A stretch of DNA of 64,000 nt. Origin: Psococerastis gibbosa (Eukaryota; Arthropoda; Insecta; Psocodea; Psocidae). The notes beneath the pieces are model-generated. The model did not search any database. It saw nothing but the letters and a program-made list of their open reading frames with translations, and had not been told where the DNA came from. Position numbers and translations under genes: made by a program. Of this stretch, positions 56,038 to 64,000 are shown piece by piece. Numbering within the stretch: the stretch's first letter is position 1; each line of letters starts with the position of its first letter. The DNA lies in the NCBI GenBank assembly GCA_963971405.1, contig OZ020484.1, positions 41,562,770-41,626,769 on the forward strand. Direction: 5' to 3'.

Positions 56038-56489
56038 TTATGGTGTCAGTATTTTTCGCCCATTTTGTGCTGACGCCTCGGTTGTCGGTATAACTTGCCG
56101 GATGTTTTATGCATTGCTTGTTTTCAGTTGTTTGCAGTTTCAGCAAGCCAGTGCACCTTCATATTCATTCATTCATTCCATGCGAAATGCCTTTCGGTTC
56201 CTCAGCTGCCCAGTTCTGGTCTAAAGGTGCAAGGTGCAGGGGTCCACTTCCGGTGACTTCCTGTCTTGGCTGGCAGACCATGCATTGTAATGGGATGTTG
56301 GTCAAAATATTCTAACATTCAAGAACCTTCTGTACGGATTTCCCGACTTTTCTTACAACACATAAACTTAAATTTTCCAAAAACAAGAAATTCGAGCACA
56401 TCACATGGCTTACTCTACTTTATAGCTTTGCGACTAATTGTATCAGATTGTTGAAAACTTCGCGTTTTGTCACATGAACTTTCCTAGTT

Positions 56490-57227
56490 TATTTCTTTCC
56501 TATTTATACGTTAGTATAAGGAAAGCTTTGTGATGGTTGAAATTTTAGATTCCGAGATTTCAACGGATTTACACGTTTTGAGGTCCCAGGAACACAAAAA
56601 AAGATTTTTACGGAATGTCTGTCGGTCTATCTGCTCGTAGATTTGTAAAAAACTACTTGGTGGATTTTGATGAAATTTTGCACTTAGGTTCACAAAAATC
56701 ATATCTAGTTTTGGTTTTGAATATAAAATTATTTTTAGAAGAAAATGGATAATTAACCCATACATTGCATGCCCTGACATTAATTACTGTGTTTTTATTA
56801 TATTGGTCTGCCCGTTCTATACCCTGCTATCGGCCCATCTATCAATTCTGTGCTTTGGGATAGGGAAAGTCGAGGCAACCAAAATTTAAATAAATAAATA
56901 GGGACTTTTTTATTCTATTATTAAGCCAGCCTAGCGGAGTTAGGGCTATAAAGTCCTCTTTTACACTCAACTAGGAAAGCCCGGGACCGCCTGCTTTAAC
57001 ATGACCTCCGAAGCATGGCCAGAAAATGTAGGAAGTGTAGGACTCGAACCAACAACCTTTCGGGTGAAGGTCAGAGTCCGTACCACTACTCTACATGATG
57101 TCTTGACATGTCTTAACACCGGGCAATTATTTAACATGGAACTACTCACATTATATATCCCGGTACCTATACTAATTCATAAATATAGGAAAGTACATAT
57201 GTACGGTTCCCTCGTACCGGTTCTTTA
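56490..57227 (+). mobile_element. Approximately 0.8-kb CTGT repeat copy, split by a SINE
   Basis: TTTATACGTTAGTATAAGG, GATTCCGAGATTTCAACGG, GTCCCAGGAAC and TACGGAATGTCTGTC at the left; CTCGTACCGGTTCTTTA at 57211-57227. The tRNA-derived SINE at 56925-57110 interrupts it. Confidence 0.75.
56925..57110 (-). mobile_element. tRNA-derived SINE, best copy
   Basis: On the minus strand ATGTAGAGTAGTGGTACGGA, B-box GGTTCGAGTCC, TTTTCTGGCCATGCTTCGGA, AAGCAGGCGGTCCCGGG and GGCTTAATAATAGAATAAAA follow in order. It is good enough to serve as a family reference. Confidence 0.85.
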
Positions 57228-57232
57228 TGTTA

Positions 57233-57374
57233 GGCGGGGTTTCCACATACGTCAATAGTCAATAGTTAACGTGGTATTGACGTTTTAGCAGACATTAAAG
57301 ACATACTAAAAATGTCTGCTACCACGTCAAAACCATATTTACTATTGACTATTGAGCTATGTGGAAACTCCGCC
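57233..57374. mobile_element. MITE, TTA duplication (142 bp)
   Basis: GGCGGGGTTTCCACATACGT and its complement with a few changes; TTA at 57230-57232 and 57375-57377. Sister of 362-502. Confidence 0.9.
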
Positions 57375-57629
57375 TTAGTAAAGAAATTCAGCCATTTTCA
57401 CTACTGCATTACAACTATACAATTATGAGAAACTTTCAGTCTACCCTCGTACATAACACAATCCCTGTCGTTCCCATGATTTTTGCATGGCATGGTTTCA
57501 ACTATATGGAGAAATGGAACTGACATAGCGCCAAACCTCTGTGTTAAAACTTGCTATTATAATGATATGAATGATTATAGTGGATTCGGAACCACATGTC
57601 TAATTATTTGTAATTATACATAAAGGTAA

Positions 57630-57968
57630 GCCAGGCCGTAGCCAGGTTTTTTTTCGGGGGGGGGGGGGGGTTCAGAAATTTCATTGAACATTACATTACC
57701 CCCTTAATTGAGTTATCCCAAGATATAAAAATGGTCCCGAGGCATGATTTTTCTGAATCTACATGCTAAATTTCATCAAAATCGACCGAGTAGTTTGCCC
57801 GGAAATCGATGAACAGACAGACAGAGCGACAGACAGACATTTCGTAAAAACCACTTATTTTGGTTCCTGGGACCTCAAAACGTGTAAATCCATTGAAATC
57901 TCGGAATCGAAAATTTTGACCATCACAAAGTTTTCCTTATAGGCTACTACGTATAAATTGGAAAGCAA
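57630..57968 (-). mobile_element. hAT-like half element next to a CTGT repeat fragment
   Basis: AGGCCGTAGCCAGG with a G-run at 57630-57680 resembles 45814. From 57715 the complement of the CTGT repeat runs to GTATAAATTGGAAAGCAAT at 57968. Confidence 0.7.
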
Positions 57969-57974
57969 TAATTG

Positions 57975-58280
57975 ACATTCGATTGACGATTGTCCCCCGG
58001 ATGATCCTAAGTCTGGTGGCATTGATTGTATGTTTGGATTGTAGAGGTGATGACATTATGTACAGCAGGCCCCTTAGGGCCCCGCGCTGTCATACCTTGC
58101 CGGCCGCACTGGAAAAACAGGTTTGCCACAACACTCTCCTCACTTGCAACAAAAACTTGACTCTGTGACGCCCCAATACGCTCCTTAAGGCACATTATTT
58201 CGCCGGGTTGCAACAACCACATTTTTTGCACTCGATTGATAGCATACTCTTATATAGCCGCCACGTGGACAAAAAGCTGA
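57975..58280. other. Unassigned
   Basis: No supported feature; short open frames on both strands lack family resemblance. Confidence 0.3.
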
Positions 58281-58289
58281 GCACTGAGC

Positions 58290-59329
58290 TAGGGTTGCCA
58301 ACTTTTTTTTTTCTCGAAATAAATTACATCTGACATTTGAGAAGGAAAATAAAGAGTACAGCATTTCAAAAAAGAGTACTTAGTATATTTACTGTTAAAT
58401 GAGTCAAAACCAAGGAACTATGGAAACTACCATATATAAATTAGCGCCCAAATTCAAAAATTAGTGGGGTTTTACACATTTTAACAGCGGTAATAATGCA
58501 GCAATAGTCCTTATTCATATTGCTGGAAACAGGGGGGGCCCGGGGGTCTCCCCCGGAAGAAAAATCATTAAATGTAAGTGCAAAAATAGTGGGTTTTTAC
58601 GCATTTTAACAGCAGTAAAGTATTGATTTTTTCAATGCTTGCAAAGGAATGCTTAAACGCTTACCCAATTTGCTGGAAATTAGGGGGCCCGGGAAAAATT
58701 TGAAAATTTAAGTGCAAAATAGTGGGGTTTTGTGTAATTTAACAGCAGGAAAGCACATATTTTTTTAAAGCTCGCAAAGGAATGCTTTAATACTTATTCA
58801 TATAGCTGGCAGGAGGGGGGTCGGGGGTCTCCCCCGGAGGAAAATTTTGAAAATTTAAGTGCAAAATAGTGGGGTATTACGCATTTCAACTGCAGTAAAG
58901 TAATGATTATTTTAGAGCTAGCTAAGGAATGCTTAAATGCTTATCCAAGTTGCTGGAAGCAGGGGGGCCCGGGGTTCACCCCGGGGAAAAATATGAAAAT
59001 ATAAGTAAGTTCAAAATAGTGGGGTTTTACGATTTTTACAACAGTAAAATTTATAATTTAAACATGGAAGACATATTCATGTTACCATACTAAGCCTTTT
59101 GTTTTGAATGTCCGATTTTATATAGTGTACGCTGATTTTTCTCGGGGCCCCCATGGCCCACTTTCTGGACCCGCCACTGCTAAATTTACGTTCCTTCAAA
59201 AAAACATTTTTGCTTACATGTTTCAGAAAAAGAGGATTTTTGCGTACTCTGAATGACTTTCAGTTTGTAGAGTACACATACATGAAAAAGAGTACAATAC
59301 TCTGAAATAGAGTACGGTTGGCAACCCTA
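58290..59329. mobile_element. hAT-like element of 1.04 kb enclosing five imperfect tandem units
   Basis: TAGGGTTGCCAAC at the left is mirrored by GTTGGCAACCCTA at the right. ACTGAGC lies on both flanks, with a 3-bp offset on the right. Inside, TAGTGGGGTTTTAC-like cores recur at 58462, 58587, 58720, 58867 and 59017, 125-150 bp apart. Units carry GGGGGCCCGGGGGTCTCCCC and CAAAGGAATGCTTAA. Stretches near the ends are themselves inverted (AAAGAGTACA). Confidence 0.75.
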
Positions 59330-59413
59330 CTGACTGAGCCCTTGTTGGAGAAATAAATTCGACTCTGTACCTCTGTTCAAATGTATGTGTGCATGCGAGT
59401 GTTATCAATATTT

Positions 59414-60221
59414 ATTGCTTTCCAATTTATACGTAGTATAAGGAAAGCTTTGTGACGGTCGAAATTTTCGATTCCGAGATTTCAACGAATTTACACGTTT
59501 TAAGGTCCCAGGGTCCTATGGGCCCACACCGTGGCCTGGGACTGTGTCAAACCATACTACTACTAAGGTCCCAGGAACCCAAAAAAGTGTTTTTTACGAA
59601 ATGTCTGTCTGTCTGTCGTTCTGTCTGTCTGTCTGTCGTTCTGTCTGTCTGTGCGTCGATTTCCGGGCAAACTACTCGGTCGATTTGATAAAATTCGGCA
59701 TGTAGATTCACAAAAATCATGGATCGGAATAATTTTTTTTATTTGGGGGCTAACTCAATTTGGGGGGGGGGGGGTTTATTCTCAAAAACCTCCAAAAAAA
59801 CGTCTAAAAAAATTATTTTCCAAAAACGGCTCCAACGATTTCTTTTAAATTCACATAAATTGTAGTTGTTATTAATGTTGATTAAATGCGGGGGGTGGCT
59901 TGCCTCTTGATAGTTTGCTTCGAGGGGTAAAAAAATAAAAATAACCAAATTTTAATGAAAAATGACTAAAAAATAAATTTTTCTCCGAAACCTTTCTATC
60001 GATGATTTCTACCTTCAAGTATGTTTTAGGTGTTAAATTGAGTAACGAAATCGGACAGGTTGCCTTCCCTGAAAAGTATTTGGTTTTGTACAAAAAAGGT
60101 TTTTTGTTTTTGTTTTTAAATGATAGAAAATTCACGCTCAAACGCATTGCGTGCCCTGCCAGTATTGCTACTAATTTTGATAAATTGGAAAGCATGTTCG
60201 AGTAAACTCGGACCGGTTCTT
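59414..60221 (+). mobile_element. Approximately 0.8-kb CTGT repeat, reference copy
   Basis: Starts TTGCTTTCCAATTTATACGT, runs through CTGT repeats, GGGCAAACTACTCGGTCGAT and a G-run at 59762-59773, and ends TAAATTGGAAAGCATGTTCG then CTCGGACCGGTTCTTTT. GCTTTCCAATTTAT occurs inverted near both ends, which suggests a DNA transposon, but similarity between copies extends about 28 bp past the right one. No transposase frame. Confidence 0.75.
59513..59563 (+). mobile_element. 51-bp 5'-truncated SINE (CTA tail) in the CTGT repeat
   Basis: GTCCTATGGGCCCACACCGT to CATACTACTAC equals the 3' end of the SINE at 1540-1751. It is flanked by TAAGGTCCCAGG at 59501-59512 and 59564-59575 (the first T may belong to the CTA tail). 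Confidence 0.9.
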
Positions 60222-60377
60222 TTCACTATGGGGAGATCTAGAGAGGATTGCCATAACAACTTCCAGCTCAAAGTTTTGGATGTTGGTGGGTTGGGGAAAA
60301 GAAAATTAAGGAATCTTTTTTATTGCCTCATTGGCTCATTCAACAAGTTTCTATGAATTCTAAGGAAAATAGACCTG

Positions 60378-60546
60378 CAGCCTGATCGGGGCGATAAAAA
60401 TACCGGGGTTAAATAAATACCCTAGGATTATAACTGTAAACAAAAAAATTTTGAATATCACTTTCCAGTATAAAATTATCATTTGTACATTTTTAATACC
60501 AGGGGATTAAATAAATACCGGTTTTATAATCGCCTCGATCAGGCTG
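60378..60546. mobile_element. MITE with CTG duplication (169 bp)
   Basis: CAGCCTGATCGGGGCGATAA and the complement of CAGCCTGATCGAGGCGATTA; arms extend to TTAAATAAATACC. CTG lies at 60375-60377 and 60547-60549. Confidence 0.85.
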
Positions 60547-60559
60547 CTGAAAGGGCTCA

Positions 60560-61540
60560 GCCTATACTATTCCGGCATGCTTGCAAAGTTGCAATGTTTT
60601 GTTTGTCTGTATTCTGTAGTTCGTGACAATTGCCATCAATCTCTTGACTAGCTAGTACATATAACTATGGTCGTACATGTAGTCAGTTAGTGTTCATGGT
60701 ACCCTGGAAGGCTGGCTAAATCTTGCTCTGAATCAGAGTGCAGACTAGACTGCCCCTTCGCCCTTCGGTAATAATTGGAGAGGTATTTTGCCACGTGTGA
60801 CGTGTTCACTGGTATTTCTTTTAGAGAATATTAATATTAGTCGGGTATTTTTACTTTTCGATTTTGTAGTTTCTCAAAAAATCTCAGATTACGCGAAATT
60901 TTAGTCCCACTGGTTTTTATGAAAGAACTAAGGTACCAAAAATTTAATATTTCCTATTATATGATGCATGAAGTAGTCTTCTACAACTTACAGTACATGA
61001 GCCAAATATTTAATGACTTTCTTTGTTAATTAAATAAAAAAATAAAAAGTCAATGAAAACAACAAATTTTTGGGTGCTCATTTTCTACGTTGCATGACCT
61101 CTTAATATAAATAATTAAGATTTTCAGTTCTATTCGCACAGAAACCAGAATATCAGCTAGAAAAAATGTTCTTGAGCAGCTTATGGCTGCAAGGAGTTAA
61201 CGCAAAGATTTCAAAATGTTTTGTTAACAAATGATGCCCTAATGTTTTTGACGAAATTAGTTATTTCTTGGTTACACAGCTCGAAAGATATGAAAATGGT
61301 CAGATGAAAAATTCATTAAAAAAACAAGCTTTCTCAAAACGCTGCGGACCCAATTGAATGACCACAACTGCATAAAATCAGTATTATTCCCATACGTTGA
61401 ACCTTGCCAATGACACCATCGGTTTCCTGACCTTATTGATGTTTCCGAATGAATTTCTAGCCATTGGCAAACTTCACTTCTCGATGTCAACCCAGACCGA
61501 CTACAAGTGCCAATACCCAATAGGCAATAAGACATGCTTA
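60560..61540. other. Intergenic with repeat fragments
   Basis: GATGCATGAAGTAGTCTTCTACAACTT-like repeat near 60963 (shared with 39605), a 35861-family fragment at about 61200-61400, and the GCCATTGGCAAACTTCACTTC dispersed repeat at 61410-61555. No gene. Confidence 0.5.
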
Positions 61541-61555
61541 CCATTGACATTGTAA

Positions 61556-61873
61556 CTAGGGCTGGCCAGATTTACAAAACATAGAAACCGGACAGTGGGC
61601 CATTCCATCTAGTGTAAATGTTTCTAAAAAAAAGTAATTTTATCTAGTCTTAAATTTAGTGGATTTTGAGGAACTTTCTATCATAGTAACTATAGTAGTA
61701 TCAGATTTTTAAAATGATTTCGTTCTATCCACCAGAAAAAAAAAAAAAAAAATTGGCACACTCGACCGAAAAAACCGGACAAGGCTTTGTCCGGTCAAAC
61801 ATTTATTTTTTCAACGGACAGAGGTTCGAAAACCAGGATTGTCCGGTGAAAAACCGGACACCTGGCAACCCTA
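61556..61873. mobile_element. hAT-like element with GGGTTGCCAG-type ends
   Basis: The left CTAGGGCTGGCCAGAT and right CACCTGGCAACCCTA are inverted. ATTGTAA lies at 61549-61555 and 61874-61880. CCGGACA occurs several times inside. Confidence 0.75.
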
Positions 61874-61889
61874 ATTGTAAAAGGTGTTA

Positions 61890-62740
61890 GCTCGACTTTA
61901 ACCCAAGCATTGGAACGAGTCAATGAAAGGGTTAACTTAGAAATGACACTTGCGGGAGCAAAGACCGATGGTTCTATGGACCTTGAAGGGAACTAACTGC
62001 CAGTTTCTGAACTACAACCACGTGTTTCAGCTCTTGAAGACTATCGTTTCCGAAGGATTGCCCATGCTTTGACACACGGGTATAATGGGGTAGCAGAGGA
62101 GACAAATGGAAAATATCTGTCGGTTGATTACCGAAAAAAAATCATTGGCATCATCTCAGACAGATGATCCTGTTCCAATAAGCCCCGCTTAACGTTCCGG
62201 TGTAACATAGCTCACGGCTTCCGTGTTGCGGTTGCGACTTGCGCTATGGTGTCCCCTAGAGTTCTAAATAGGAGATAGGATATTCATTTCCCGCCAAAAA
62301 AATATGGGCCACTCGCCACAGCTCCTATGACCAGCTATTGAAAAGACTTAGCCCCAGGATTCAAAAATATTTTTAGCTCGAATGTTCCATCTCTCCGTAG
62401 TGCCCCTAACTCAGAACCTGGGAATGTACTTAGTTGGAACGCGCCCTCACCATCAAACGTTGGCTGAGACCTGTAATATCCTATAGTTACGATATCCGTG
62501 TGTGTATATTCATATATTTTGGTACGTCCGGTTATGTGTGACTCTCACTACAGTTATAATAGTATATCCTATTGTGTGGTTACCTAAGATTCTATCTATG
62601 AACCAGCCTCTGTCTAATGTAACAATTGATGTATAAAATGATTTAACCACCACTATTACAGAGCATTTAGTTCGGATCCTCTGACTTGTTAATTAGTCAT
62701 CTTGGAGAACTCCTTGCCCATTCGTAGTGCACCCTTAACC
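61890..62740. other. Intergenic, nothing recognised
   Basis: No exon-like frame with splice sites, no repeat terminus. Confidence 0.35.
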
Positions 62741-62749
62741 ATTTCGGGA

Positions 62750-62936
62750 CCAAGGGCGGATTTTGCCTCCAATTTAGGGGGGGGGGGGGGTCAGCGGTCA
62801 ATTTCAGTGGATTATAACATTAAGAAACATAATTATTTTTAATTCCCACTGTAAACCCATTGTTATCTAGTGTAAGTTAATTTTTTGGGGGGGGGGGGTC
62901 CGGACCCTCTGACCCTCCCCCCTAAAATCCGCCCTT
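62750..62936. mobile_element. hAT-like MITE with G-runs
   Basis: AAGGGCGGATTTTGCC and (complement) AAGGGCGGATTTTAGG are inverted. Flanks TTTCGGGA (62742-62749) and TTTCGGGG (62937-62944) differ at one base. G-runs of 12 or more lie inside both ends. Confidence 0.8.
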
Positions 62937-63021
62937 TTTCGGGGCATTTCAGACCGTTCTGGGTCATCTGTTATTGCCAACTTATCAAAACTTGGGATGT
63001 TTATTTATAATGGGCCTAGTG

Positions 63022-63318
63022 CAGGCGCGGATCTAGAAGATAAAATTAAATAAAATAAGATTAAATTTCTATTTTTTTTTTTTTTTTTTTTTTTAAATAG
63101 GGCTGAAATATTGGGGTTTTACGCATTTTCAGAGCAATAAGGGTTCTATATTATAGGTAATTAATACAATGGAGCACAAGGGGGGCCCGGGGGGTCTCCC
63201 CCGGGAGAAAATTTGTGAAAAATAGGACTGAAATAGTGGTGTTTTACGCATTTTGAGGACCCTAATGGGGGGGACTATAGCCCCCATACCCCCCCCCCCC
63301 CCCGTAGCTACGCGCCTG
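63022..63318. mobile_element. hAT-like element with two GTGGGGTTTTA-type units
   Basis: CAGGCGCGGATCTAG at the left and GTAGCTACGCGCCTG at the right are inverted. Flanks GCCTAGTG and GCCTAACG match at 6 of 8 bases. It contains CACAAGGGGGGCCCGGGG and T-, G- and C-runs. Confidence 0.75.
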
Positions 63319-63329
63319 GCCTAACGATA

Positions 63330-64000
63330 ATTAGGGAATTTGGCTGCAGTGCGTGCATTGTAGCGGGGGCCGGTACACGTGGTCTAGGTGAATTGTACTG
63401 CTGGGCTGTTGTAGGTGGCGATTCAGCCTGTTTTCCCAAACTTAATTTCTGAATTAATGCTCAATGGCAATGTTTAGCATAGCCGGCGAATCGTCAACGT
63501 GTGTGTGTGTGTTATCGTTTTTAGGCCTATTATAAAAAATTATTTATTTCATTACAATTTTATCCTATGCTTATCCTATGCGGAAAAACATAAACCCATA
63601 GCTCATCGTATAAATATAAATGTTTTGAATTTACCCGCCGATGGAACGCATAGTTTGCTGATGTGGCGACGGGTCTTTGTAGGTTGCGTGGATATCCAGC
63701 TAGGGACCCTTGTGTCGAGACTATCTCGACTCTAGTTTGACCAATTTCACTTGCATTCTTATCGATTGACCTATCTGCTCGACTTGTTCGAAATCTACCT
63801 GCACAATTGGGGAGGAGGGCAAAAATTGTAACACACTTTTATTTTAACTGCCCATTGAACCATGTTCAGAGCATATCGAACAACCCCAAAGTCGAACCAT
63901 GGAGCTATAATAAATTAGAATAACAATAGAAGAAATGCTCCTCTACATTTTTATACACCTTTTTTAATATTTTTTCACGCCTCCAAAAACTGTTTCCAAG
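63330..64000. other. Right edge, nothing recognised
   Basis: A short GT run at about 63500-63511 and AT-rich DNA. The plus frame at 63499-63735 has no supporting features. Confidence 0.35.

Overview
The window is animal nuclear DNA: AT-rich, with coding exons split by GT-AG introns of a few hundred to a few thousand bases and a very large load of transposable elements. I read it as an invertebrate, plausibly an arthropod. The hints are a jockey/CR1-like LINE with a TTATTTATTT-type 3' end, RTE-like LINEs, Penelope-like units and TTA-flanked MITEs. The species cannot be fixed from this sequence.

Left third (1-24 kb) is the gene-bearing part. (1) A minus-strand acidic, RGG- and Pro/Gly-rich protein gene starts at 4669 and runs off the left edge after three visible exons; a LINE lies in the intron beyond exon 3. 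(2) Divergent to it, a complete three-exon gene for BLOC-1 subunit 3 (5140-6399, 170 aa). (3) Convergent to that, a complete five-exon hydroxypyruvate isomerase gene (13531-8999, minus, 264 aa). (4) Divergent again, a complete seven-exon C2H2 zinc-finger gene (17280-23871, 484 aa, ten fingers). Exon phases were checked by hand and join without a break. The genes have unrelated jobs and do not form a pathway.

Right two thirds (24-64 kb) are nearly gene-free. One Pro/Gly/Ser-rich internal coding exon of 625 nt (36342-36966, plus) and one candidate exon (47101-46945, minus) are the only likely coding pieces; their other exons were not found. The rest is layered repeats: LINE fragments, two SINE families, MITEs with TTA or CWG target duplications, hAT-like elements with 8-bp duplications and internal G/C tracts, an approximately 0.8-kb CTGT-bearing repeat, tandem repeats, and a hairpin element that looks like a Penelope-type terminal repeat carrying a hammerhead-ribozyme-like core.

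Two observations stand out. All four genes with a visible start codon have a good 3' splice-site sequence 0, 5, 16 or 19 nt upstream of the ATG, which suggests either short 5'-UTR exons or spliced-leader trans-splicing. The hairpin element family is flanked by exact 12-bp duplications and keeps a CUGAAGA...GAAACG core in its best copies.
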